Assembly (NCBI GenBank): GCA_016872225.1
Contig: VHAW01000002.1
Coordinates: forward strand, 1 to 33,835
Length of the DNA: 33,835 bases
Reading direction: 5' to 3'
From: Sphingomonadales bacterium
GTDB lineage: Bacteria > Bacteroidota > Bacteroidia > UBA7662
Shown here: one piece after another, positions 25,709 to 33,241 of the stretch
Layout: the number at the start of each line of letters is the position of its first letter
Numbering within the stretch: the stretch's first letter is position 1
Position numbers and translations under genes: made by a program
Notes under the pieces: model-generated
Seen by the model: only the letters and a program-made list of their open reading frames with translations
Told to the model about the DNA's origin: nothing
The model's database searches: none

Positions 25709-27235
25709 TTGAAATCACTTCTTTCTTTTATCAGAACCGTAATTAGGTTTAGCATCCTCACAGCCTTAGCAGTACTCCAAAACCATGTCGTTTCGGCACA
25801 GCAGCTAGATTGTGGTACAGGGCCTGCACCAGCAAGCCATTTATCTTATTTAGAATCGCTCGTCCCCTTTTATCCAGCCCAAACCGAAGACACCAATTGG
25901 ATACACCTTCCGGTCACGGCCCATGCGGTGCGCAGCAGCTCAGGGTTCGGAGGCATGACCGAGACCGCTATTTATGCCACGATTTGTAATCTTAATGAAA
26001 GATTTGCCTCGGGACGTATTTCTTTTTATCTCAGCGAACGAGTTCGATTTATCAACAATACCGCCTACTACGGGGCGACCTCCTATGGTCCCTTGGGTAC
26101 CATGATTGACCAAGAGAATATTGCACGCACCATCAATATTTATTATACCGATTTGTCCGGGATGGGGCTTTGCGGTTTTGCCTATTATCCCCTTTCCGGC
26201 CCTGGTGGCTTTCAAAACGATGGCGCCATTGTGATGTCCTTCGGCTGTTCACAACCTACGGGCACCACCCTTGCCCACGAAATGGGTCACTATTTGAGTC
26301 TGCCTCACACTTTTAATCAAACGTCGAGTAATCCCTTGGATCCGAACGATGCCGAAAGGGTCACTCGGAATTTCAATGAAATTGCTCCTCGTTTATCGGC
26401 CAACTGCTTCACCGCAGGTGACCGATTCTGCGATACCCCATCGGACTTCATCGCTGGTCGCTGGTCATGTCCTTCATCGCGCACCACCTTGGATTTGAAC
26501 AACGATGCGATGAAACCGGATTCTTCCTTTTACATGTCGTATTCCTACGACAACTGCATGTCCCGATTCAGTGAACAGCAGATGACCGCTATGCGTGCAA
26601 CGGTCAACAGCACCAATGCACCTCGGGGGTACCTAACGCTGAATCCTTATCCGAATTTCCCAGCCATCACCACCTACCCTGCCAAATTCTTTCCCCAGAT
26701 CACCGATACTGTTGTTCCTAACAATGCCCTTTTTCGCTGGGCACCTATCAACGGAGCTTCCCTCTACCAAATCAAAATCTTTCAATTCAATGTCAATGTC
26801 TTTGACACCCTTGTGGAAGATACCTTCTACCATGCGTTAGGTAACAGGCTGAGGGGCATGAGGCAATACAGTTGGATTGTTCGAGGAATTAACGGAGGCA
26901 ACCTGTGCACGCCATTCTCCCCACGGGATAGTTTCTCCACCTCAACCTATGTCTTTGCGGGGATCAACGATGCATTGAGTGCCAAGAAACCTCTTGTTTA
27001 TCCTACCGCTTTGGGCACTGGTGACCTTCTCACCCTGGAGGGCCTGCAGGCAGGCTCTCCTATTGTGCTAACCCTGAGGGATCCTTTGGGAAGAGCCGTA
27101 TGGACCCTCCAAGAATTCAACGAGGATGAAGGCCGACTTCTTGCTTTCCCGGGTGATTTACCCTTTGGACATTATCTGTTAACTTGCAGTCAATCTGGTA
27201 GAGGATTTACCTACAGGTTGTTTTTGAAACCGTAG
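25709..27235 (+). CDS. Secreted M43-like zinc metalloprotease with type IX sorting domain (copy 2 of 3)
   Basis: A 508-residue paralogue of its two neighbours. The signal peptide is residues 1-30 (VVSAQ end). The zinc motif HEMGHYLSLPH puts ligands at 190, 194 and 200 with Glu191; GDRFCDTPSDF follows, and the Met-turn is YMSYSYDNC (Met276). A fibronectin-III-like segment (FRWAPINGASLYQI) and a C-terminal sorting domain follow; the latter has VYPTALGTGD instead of YPNP, then DPLGRAVW and LPFGHYLLTC. The start is TTG at 25709: the first internal methionine is beyond the signal peptide, so TTG is required. The 99-base gap before it contains short imperfect direct repeats, including TTCGCCTT twice (25640 and 25703). 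Confidence 0.87.
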   Translation: MKSLLSFIRTVIRFSILTALAVLQNHVVSAQQLDCGTGPAPASHLSYLESLVPFYPAQTEDTNWIHLPVTAHAVRSSSGFGGMTETAIYATICNLNERFASGRISFYLSERVRFINNTAYYGATSYGPLGTMIDQENIARTINIYYTDLSGMGLCGFAYYPLSGPGGFQNDGAIVMSFGCSQPTGTTLAHEMGHYLSLPHTFNQTSSNPLDPNDAERVTRNFNEIAPRLSANCFTAGDRFCDTPSDFIAGRWSCPSSRTTLDLNNDAMKPDSSFYMSYSYDNCMSRFSEQQMTAMRATVNSTNAPRGYLTLNPYPNFPAITTYPAKFFPQITDTVVPNNALFRWAPINGASLYQIKIFQFNVNVFDTLVEDTFYHALGNRLRGMRQYSWIVRGINGGNLCTPFSPRDSFSTSTYVFAGINDALSAKKPLVYPTALGTGDLLTLEGLQAGSPIVLTLRDPLGRAVWTLQEFNEDEGRLLAFPGDLPFGHYLLTCSQSGRGFTYRLFLKP

Positions 27236-27296
27236 CAAGCAAGCGTTTCGTTACATTTCTTTTCTGCTCAATTTTGACCCTCACACCATATTCAAA

Positions 27297-28865
27297 ATGA
27301 AACCCACCTTGGCGAATCTCCCAAAATTTCTTGCTTGGGGCCTGGGTCTTAGCTTGGGGCTCAATCCTTTCGCCCATGCCCAGATTTTATCCCCAGGAAC
27401 CTGCGGAACAGCGTCCCCCGACCCTGCCCACCTGACCTACTTGGAAGCCATTGGAGAAGCCTATCGCAACGGCTTGGATATAAGCATCACGCGCAGAGAT
27501 TCAGGAGGGCAATCCCGCATTAATATCCCCTTCAAGGCCCATATTGTTCGGGCTCCGGGAAGCAACAATTACATGCAGGTTCCTGCTCTTTTGACCACCC
27601 TTTGTGAACTCAACCAAAAATACCGTGCCTCCGGAATTCAGTTTTACCTTAAAGATTTGCCGAATTACATTTTTGATGGGAGCCTGTATTACCATACCGG
27701 ATGGACCCAAGGGAATACTCAGATGACGACTTATAACATGTCAAGGGTGGTGAATGTCCATTTTGTGGATTTATCCGCGATGGGATTGTGCGGATATGCG
27801 ACCTATCCCGGATCGGGTGCCGGGACAACGCTGAGACAAGGAGGTTTGATGATGAGTGTGTCTTGCTCACAACCCGGTAATACCACCTTGGCTCATGAAA
27901 TGGGGCATTATCTCGCCTTGCCTCATCCTTTTGATGGGACCAGCCCTCAACCGCAGGGTGTCTTTGCCGAAAGGGTAACCCGCAACAGCAACGAGCCTGC
28001 ACCGAGGTTGAATTCCAATTGTGCTATAGCCGGCGATCGTTTCTGTGATACTCCTGCAGATTTTATCGGAAACCGATGGCCCTGCAACGGTGCGGCACCG
28101 CAGGATACGGATATTAACGGGGATGCTTTCCGACCAGATGCGACCCTGTTTATGTCGTATTCTTATGACAATTGCCAAAACAAATTCTCCGCGGAACAAA
28201 TGAATGTGATGCGTTACACCCTCACCGGAAGCAGCGGCGGGAACGGCCCAAGATCTTATCTATTGTTACCTTCTATGCCTGCTTACGATTCAGTTCGCAG
28301 CAGTTCCATCTTGATTGAACCTGCAATCGGTGCCCCTGCCTCTCCTGCCAACTGGGTTTACTTCAAATGGACCACCGCACCAAACGCCACTATGTACTAT
28401 GTGCGGGTTGTTCGGGGAATCACTTTGATGTTTGAGCGTTGGGTAAGCGACACAAGTCTCCTCTACACAGGTCCGGATCTTACCTCCAACAGCAATTATT
28501 CCGTGACCGTAAAACCGTTCAATCCTGTATCTACCTGCGCCTCTACCTCCCCTAGCCGTTCCTTCACCACCACCACACCCTTTGGCCTGTCCACCTCTGG
28601 CTTGATAGAAGAAGATTTCCGGGTTTACCCCACCGTCTTAAGGCAAGGGGAACCGTTGTTTTGGAAAATCGAAGAAAAAATTCCAGGCTCCGAAAGCTTA
28701 AGCATCAACATCCGTAACATGCATGGTCAGACCGTCATGCATCGCCGTGCATTCAGTGCTGATGACTTACAAACATTCCCTACGGAATCTTTAACTCCAG
28801 GGATTTATACATTCGAAGCCCAATGCGGGCTTTGGTCCAAGGCCGTTAGGCTCGTCGTTCAATAG
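27297..28865 (+). CDS. Secreted M43-like zinc metalloprotease with type IX sorting domain (copy 3 of 3)
   Basis: A 522-residue paralogue. The signal peptide is residues 1-29 (AHAQ end). The zinc motif HEMGHYLALPH has ligands at 200, 204 and 210 and Glu201; here the metzincin Gly position is Ala. GDRFCDTPADF and Met-turn FMSYSYDNC (Met286) follow, then a fibronectin-III-like part (FKWTTAPNATMYYVRV) and a sorting domain (VYPTVLRQGE, NMHGQTVM, LTPGIYTFEA). All catalytic residues are intact, so the copy looks functional. ATG at 27297 is clear, 61 bases after copy 2. It converges with the oxidoreductase gene, with 12 bases between stops. No separate promoter was recognised, so copies 2 and 3 may be co-transcribed. 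Confidence 0.88.
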   Translation: MKPTLANLPKFLAWGLGLSLGLNPFAHAQILSPGTCGTASPDPAHLTYLEAIGEAYRNGLDISITRRDSGGQSRINIPFKAHIVRAPGSNNYMQVPALLTTLCELNQKYRASGIQFYLKDLPNYIFDGSLYYHTGWTQGNTQMTTYNMSRVVNVHFVDLSAMGLCGYATYPGSGAGTTLRQGGLMMSVSCSQPGNTTLAHEMGHYLALPHPFDGTSPQPQGVFAERVTRNSNEPAPRLNSNCAIAGDRFCDTPADFIGNRWPCNGAAPQDTDINGDAFRPDATLFMSYSYDNCQNKFSAEQMNVMRYTLTGSSGGNGPRSYLLLPSMPAYDSVRSSSILIEPAIGAPASPANWVYFKWTTAPNATMYYVRVVRGITLMFERWVSDTSLLYTGPDLTSNSNYSVTVKPFNPVSTCASTSPSRSFTTTTPFGLSTSGLIEEDFRVYPTVLRQGEPLFWKIEEKIPGSESLSINIRNMHGQTVMHRRAFSADDLQTFPTESLTPGIYTFEAQCGLWSKAVRLVVQ

Positions 28866-28877
28866 TATCACCTAACC

Positions 28878-29423
28878 TTACATCGCTACAGCCTGCCTTG
28901 CATGCTCGGTTAGCAGATTATGATACATGGGATTGATTAGACAATCCCCCTCCCAATACTTGTTAATATCAATGAGCCTTGGCCTAAAGGCCAAAGTGGT
29001 AACTCCCGCGTAATTTAACACATCTCCGAAATGTGACATAGCCAAGGCCGCTCCTTGGGTTCCATCGCTGATACCAATCATGGCCGCCTTCTTACCACGG
29101 AAACTACGCGGAAACTGGAGCGCATCCACAAAACATTTGAGAATGCCCGGAAACGATCCGTTGTATTCGGGAATCACAAAAACAAACTTATCCATTGCAT
29201 CCACCCTGGCTTGCCATTGGGCCCATTCAGCATGAGCACCACGTTCTGGGCGATAAAGTATGGCTTGTAAAAAGTCAGTAGGCAATTCACGCAAATCGAA
29301 TAATTCAGGATTCAGTCCATGATTGGTTTGAAGCAACCCCCTGTAAAGGGTAATTATTTTGGCGGAAGTGGAGTCTTGTCTGCTTGTAGAGCAAACCAAA
29401 GCCATGGAAATTGGATTATTCAT
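28878..29423 (-). CDS. NAD(P)H-dependent FMN reductase-family oxidoreductase
   Basis: A flavodoxin-fold protein of 181 residues that should bind FMN and reduce flavin, quinone or a similar acceptor. The phosphate-binding loop is CSTSRQDSTSAKI near the N-terminus. VFVIPEYNGSFPGILKCFVDAL is the family hallmark for isoalloxazine contact, and GKKAAMIGISDGTQGA follows. ATG at 29423 is preferred over an in-frame TTG at 29432. It stands 75 bases beyond the clpX stop on the same strand and converges with the protease cluster. The physiological substrate cannot be predicted. Confidence 0.85.
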   Translation of the reverse strand: MNNPISMALVCSTSRQDSTSAKIITLYRGLLQTNHGLNPELFDLRELPTDFLQAILYRPERGAHAEWAQWQARVDAMDKFVFVIPEYNGSFPGILKCFVDALQFPRSFRGKKAAMIGISDGTQGAALAMSHFGDVLNYAGVTTLAFRPRLIDINKYWEGDCLINPMYHNLLTEHARQAVAM

Positions 29424-29497
29424 AAAATGCAATTCGGCTCTATAATCTAGGAACCCGTACTCCTGTATAAAAGAAAACCACGTAAGGGGAGAATTGT

Positions 29498-30790
29498 TCA
29501 GGATGCCTGACGCAAATTTAGTCCTTCACGATTAATGCCTTCGACTACTTCGATTTCCGTAACCGTATATCGATCTGGACGCTCTGCGGCGCCGGACCAA
29601 TCAAACATAGCCTGCCCTAGCACGGCCTCCATAATGGAACGAAGTCCTCTTGCCCCTAATTTCAACTCCAAAGCCTTTTCAACTACTGTGCGGATAGCCC
29701 CGTCTGTAAAATCAAGGGTAATTCCTTCCATCGCAAATTGATGCACATACTGTTTGATTAAGGCATTGCGAGGTTGGGTCAAAATCAATTCCATAGTAGG
29801 CGCATCCAAAGGATCCAAATTCATGAGAATAGGCAGCCTTCCAAGCAATTCAGGGATCAACCCGTATTGCCTCAGATCCATCGGTGTAACCATGGATAAC
29901 AAAGACCTATTCGCTTGCTCCGTTTGATGATCATGGGCAGCACGAAATCCTATCGGTTGAATATTCACACGTCTGGCAATAATGCGGTCCAAACCATCAA
30001 ATGAGCCTCCACAAATAAACAAAATGTTACGGGTATCCAAGGCAATGTACTTCTGATCTGGATGCTTCCTGCCGCCTTGAGGTGGCACATTGACCACTGA
30101 GCCCTCCAACATTTTCAGCAATGCTTGTTGAACTCCTTCCCCGGAGACATCGCGGGTAATGGAAGGATTATCACTCTTGCGGGAAATTTTGTCCATCTCA
30201 TCCAAATAGACAATACCTTTTTGGGCTGCCTCTACTCTGTAATTGGCTGCTTGAAGAAGCCTGGTCAAAATGCTCTCCACATCTTCCCCGACATAACCGG
30301 CCTCGGTAAGTGCCGTTGCATCGGCAATGCAAAAAGGCACTGCAAGCATGCGGGCCAAAGTCTGGGCTAACAAGGTTTTGCCCGTTCCCGTTTCGCCAAT
30401 AAGAAGCATATTGGATTTTTCCAGTTCGATCTCATTGTTGGCCGCCGATTTAGAAGCAACGCCACCAATTTCTCCAATCCTACGATAGTGATTATACACG
30501 GCTACGGCCATAGCCTGTTTGGCATGATCCTGACCCACGACGAATTGGTCGAGAAATGCTTTGATACTCCTGGGATTAAATTGTTCGGAACGAAGTCGTT
30601 TGCGCGATGACATGACTTTTGCATTGGACGCTTCTGTTTTGTTTTGAGAAACAGCCTTTTCTTCAAACATTCGGTAAACACTCGGAATACAGTATTCACA
30701 AATTCTTCCATCCGTTCCAACGACCATGAAACCAGCCTCTGAAACCGATCTGCTGCAAAAGGAGCAGGATACATTTATTGAATCTGCCAT
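29498..30790 (-). CDS. clpX: ATP-dependent protease ATP-binding subunit ClpX
   Basis: Hexameric AAA+ unfoldase that feeds substrates to ClpP. Its 430 residues are standard. The N-terminal zinc domain has Cys9, Cys12, Cys31 and Cys34. Walker A GETGTGKT is at about 132-139, the pore loop is AGYVGEDVE, and Walker B is GIVYLDEMDK. The RKSDNPSITRDVSGEGVQQALLK block and the ClpP-docking IGF tripeptide (IQPIGF) are present. The ATG shares one base with the clpP stop (TAATG), so translation is coupled and the two subunits are made together. Confidence 0.98.
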   Translation of the reverse strand: MADSINVSCSFCSRSVSEAGFMVVGTDGRICEYCIPSVYRMFEEKAVSQNKTEASNAKVMSSRKRLRSEQFNPRSIKAFLDQFVVGQDHAKQAMAVAVYNHYRRIGEIGGVASKSAANNEIELEKSNMLLIGETGTGKTLLAQTLARMLAVPFCIADATALTEAGYVGEDVESILTRLLQAANYRVEAAQKGIVYLDEMDKISRKSDNPSITRDVSGEGVQQALLKMLEGSVVNVPPQGGRKHPDQKYIALDTRNILFICGGSFDGLDRIIARRVNIQPIGFRAAHDHQTEQANRSLLSMVTPMDLRQYGLIPELLGRLPILMNLDPLDAPTMELILTQPRNALIKQYVHQFAMEGITLDFTDGAIRTVVEKALELKLGARGLRSIMEAVLGQAMFDWSGAAERPDRYTVTEIEVVEGINREGLNLRQAS

Positions 30791-31479
30791 TAACGTGAGG
30801 TCGCTTTGGGGTTCTTCAACAAAACATCGTCAATCATCCCATATTCCTTGGCTTCGGTAGCGCTCATCCAATAATCCCTATCGGAATCTTTACTGATTTT
30901 ATCAAAAGGTTGCTTGCTATGGTCTGCCAATATCTGATACAACTCATCACGGACCTTGAGGGTCTCTTTCAAGGCAATTTCCATTTCAGTGACCTGACCC
31001 TGCATACCACTCATAGGCTGATGAATCATCACCCTGGCGTGCTTGAGAGCAGTACGTTTACCTGATACACCAGCGCATAACAAAACAGCTGCCATCGATG
31101 CCGCCATCCCGGTACAAATGGTGGCCACATCGGCTGAGATAAATTGCATAGTATCGTAAATACCTAATCCCGCATACACTGAGCCGCCAGGGCTGTTAAT
31201 ATAGATTTGAATATCCCGCGATGAATCCACCGAATCCAAGAAAAGTAATTGGGCTTGAATAATGTTAGCAACTTCGTTAGTGACACTTACTCCCATAAAA
31301 ATGATGCGATCCATCATCAAACGAGAAAAAACATCCATAGACGCAATGTTCATGGGGCGCTCCTCGATGATATAGGGGGTAAAGCCCTGGAGCTGACGGC
31401 TTATTCCCCCTTCCACGGCTTTGGAATGCATGCCGAGGTGCCCGCGGGCAAAAGAGTCAAATTCTTTAGAAAAATTCAT
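30790..31479 (-). CDS. clpP: ATP-dependent Clp protease proteolytic subunit
   Basis: Serine protease that forms the two-ring degradation chamber. It has 229 residues with catalytic Ser128 (GMAASMAAV), His153 (VMIHQP) and Asp202 (DSDRDYWM). The oligomer and substrate-groove segment INSPGGSVYAG is present. The first 40 or so residues before the conserved YIIEERPM block are a likely propeptide. ATG at 31479. It lies 66 bases downstream of tig and overlaps clpX by one base, the conserved tig-clpP-clpX order. Confidence 0.98.
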   Translation of the reverse strand: MNFSKEFDSFARGHLGMHSKAVEGGISRQLQGFTPYIIEERPMNIASMDVFSRLMMDRIIFMGVSVTNEVANIIQAQLLFLDSVDSSRDIQIYINSPGGSVYAGLGIYDTMQFISADVATICTGMAASMAAVLLCAGVSGKRTALKHARVMIHQPMSGMQGQVTEMEIALKETLKVRDELYQILADHSKQPFDKISKDSDRDYWMSATEAKEYGMIDDVLLKNPKATSR

Positions 31480-31545
31480 ACAGTCAAAATTTGGTTTTGT
31501 TCACCTGAGAAATGAAAAGCAACATAAAGTTACAAAATATAAATA

Positions 31546-32955
31546 CTAGGATTGAGATGCAAAGATTTCATCCCATTCGGCTTTAAATATGGAATAATCA
31601 ACCGATGCGGGGATAGTTTGAATTTGCCCGCGCAGGATGTCTTCGGCCTTGCGGTATTTGAGGTTATAGTACACCGAAGATTCATTGGGTTCTTTGCGAA
31701 GGTAGTCCTCGGCATATTTGCGCAATGGAATTTGCTCCGGTGAAATGCCATAGGATGAAAATTGCCTGAACAACCTTTCTTCAGCCTCTTGCAACAGATC
31801 CTCCCGGGTAATTTCCACACGGTTATTTTTCAACAAAACATCGATCACCAAATCCCTTCGAAGCTGTTTGGCAAAGGCCTCGTATTGCGTACCCGATGAC
31901 TGATGGTCGTGCCCCGAATGATCATGGTCGGCATGATCGTGATGATGACTATGATCGCAACCTTGCTTATCGTCTTTGATCAATCGGCGCAGAAAAGCAT
32001 CCGGAAGATTCATGGGATATTCGTCAAAGAACTTCTCCATCATGCGGAAGCGAAGCAGTTGTTCGGCCTCCTGATCCCACCCAGCCTTGATAAACTCTTC
32101 GGTACGGCTACGGAATTCCGCTTCATCCATCGTCGAACTAAAAACCTTCGCAAAAAATGCTTCGTTCAATTCAGCTTTGCCTTCACGCAATATATTCGAA
32201 ACTTCAAAATCAAAGCGAATCGCTGGGTCAAGATGCTCGCCTTCGTTGAGTTTGAACCCTTTGGTGATGGATTCGGTGCGGTTACCGTACATAGCATAGG
32301 GCGTTAATGTTCCGGTGAAGCCTTTGCCTTTACCAGTAAGGTCTGCCCTCAATCCCTCATCTTCGATTTCGTCCAAAGCAACCAAGGTCACTCCTTTACG
32401 AGCACTCTGTCCACTCAAATCCTGGCCTTCAGCAGGAGTAACCCGAAGAAATAGACGATCTCCGGCTTCGGAAGTCTCAGGATAAGCGTCCTCAAAATAA
32501 CGGTTCCTCCACTGTTCGATAAGGTCATTGATTTCTGCGGTGCCGGGTTTGGGCTCAGCTTTTTCGAATGTATGTCGGAAAGGCACAAGGTCAACTTTGG
32601 GACGCAAGCCCAAATCGTATTGAAAGTCAAAGGACATCCCATCTTCAAGGCCGTTAGGAAAAGGCTCATGGCCGACAACCGGCAGGGGCTGCCCGAAGAA
32701 ATCCATACCATTATGACGGGCAAAATCCATCAGATGGTCATTCACCAACCTTCCCATTTCTTCCTGGAGGACCGATAAACCATACTGCTTGCGAATCAAG
32801 CCATCTGGCACCATCCCTGGCCTAAAACCTGGCATTTTAATCTTTTTGCGGACTTCTTTGAGACCTTTTTCCACTTGGGGACGGTAATCCTCAGGCGAAA
32901 GGGTTAAGGTCAAACGGACCTCCAAAGGGGAAAGAAATTCCTGGGAAATATTCAA
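31546..32955 (-). CDS. tig: Trigger factor with a histidine-rich insertion
   Basis: Ribosome-bound chaperone acting on nascent chains. The 469-residue protein has the ribosome-docking signature GFRPGMVP at residues 43-50, the same positions as in E. coli, a central PPIase-like domain and a helical C-terminal chaperone domain. At about residues 333-355 there is an insertion rich in His and Asp (CDHSHHHDHADHDH, then SGHDH), with nine His and one Cys in about 20 residues: a probable metal-binding loop. The start is TTG at 32955, since the next methionine is residue 41. It is first in the tig-clpP-clpX cluster; tRNA-Leu lies 112 bases upstream on the same strand, separated by a 17-bp tandem duplication. 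Confidence 0.94.
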   Translation of the reverse strand: MNISQEFLSPLEVRLTLTLSPEDYRPQVEKGLKEVRKKIKMPGFRPGMVPDGLIRKQYGLSVLQEEMGRLVNDHLMDFARHNGMDFFGQPLPVVGHEPFPNGLEDGMSFDFQYDLGLRPKVDLVPFRHTFEKAEPKPGTAEINDLIEQWRNRYFEDAYPETSEAGDRLFLRVTPAEGQDLSGQSARKGVTLVALDEIEDEGLRADLTGKGKGFTGTLTPYAMYGNRTESITKGFKLNEGEHLDPAIRFDFEVSNILREGKAELNEAFFAKVFSSTMDEAEFRSRTEEFIKAGWDQEAEQLLRFRMMEKFFDEYPMNLPDAFLRRLIKDDKQGCDHSHHHDHADHDHSGHDHQSSGTQYEAFAKQLRRDLVIDVLLKNNRVEITREDLLQEAEERLFRQFSSYGISPEQIPLRKYAEDYLRKEPNESSVYYNLKYRKAEDILRGQIQTIPASVDYSIFKAEWDEIFASQS

Positions 32956-32979
32956 AACGTGGATTTAAGTTTAAAAAGC

Positions 32980-33013
32980 TGAAAACAGGGCAATAATGAA
33001 AACAGGGCAATAA
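32980..33013. repeat. Perfect 17-bp tandem duplication between tRNA-Leu and tig
   Basis: TGAAAACAGGGCAATAA occurs twice head to tail with no mismatch (32980-32996 and 32997-33013). It begins 25 bases before the tig start codon on the opposite strand sense and lies wholly outside genes. Its perfection suggests a recent duplication. Confidence 0.9.
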
Positions 33014-33067
33014 AGAGTATTCGAATGAACGCTAACAGAGTTGCCTCTGAACTCGCCCAACGAATAT

Positions 33068-33152
33068 TGGTGCGGATGGAGGGACTCGAACCCACACGCC
33101 TTGCGGCACCAGATCCTAAGTCTGGCACGTCTACCAATTTCGCCACATCCGC
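33068..33152 (-). tRNA. tRNA-Leu (TAG anticodon)
   Basis: An 85-nt class II tRNA including an encoded CCA end. The acceptor GCGGATG pairs with CATCCGC. The D-arm is GGCGAAATTGGTAGAC, the anticodon loop ACTTAGGAT gives TAG (UAG), a short variable arm (TGCCGCAAGGCGT) follows, and the T-arm is GGGTTCGAGTCCC. Encoded CCA contrasts with the tRNA-Gly at the other end of the window, which lacks it. Confidence 0.95.
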
Positions 33153-33200
33153 TGAAACAAAGAGCAAAAGGAAAGGGTTGATATCTTTTCCTTAAAGGGC

Positions 33201-33208
33201 CAAATATA
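33201..33208 (-). promoter_or_regulatory. Probable -7 element of tRNA-Leu
   Basis: TATATTTG on the minus strand, identical to the element before the tRNA-Gly/Leu pair, 48 bases upstream of the mature tRNA. It fits TAnnTTTG. No clear -33 TTTG is seen at normal spacing. Confidence 0.5.
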
Positions 33209-33229
33209 GACAGCGGAGGGGCCGCATTG

Positions 33230-33237
33230 TATTTTTG
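33230..33237 (+). promoter_or_regulatory. Possible -7 element of the RelA/SpoT gene
   Basis: TATTTTTG fits TAnnTTTG. If used, transcription would begin at or next to the proposed GTG start (33242), implying a very short leader or leaderless message, or that the true start codon lies further in. No -33 box is clear. Confidence 0.3.
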
Positions 33238-33241
33238 CAAA

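Noticed and set aside
31903..32307. Plus-strand open frame with a Met/Ile-rich start opposite the trigger factor His-rich segment
   Set aside because: It arises from antisense reading of CAT/CAC/GAT codons; trigger factor on the minus strand is certain.
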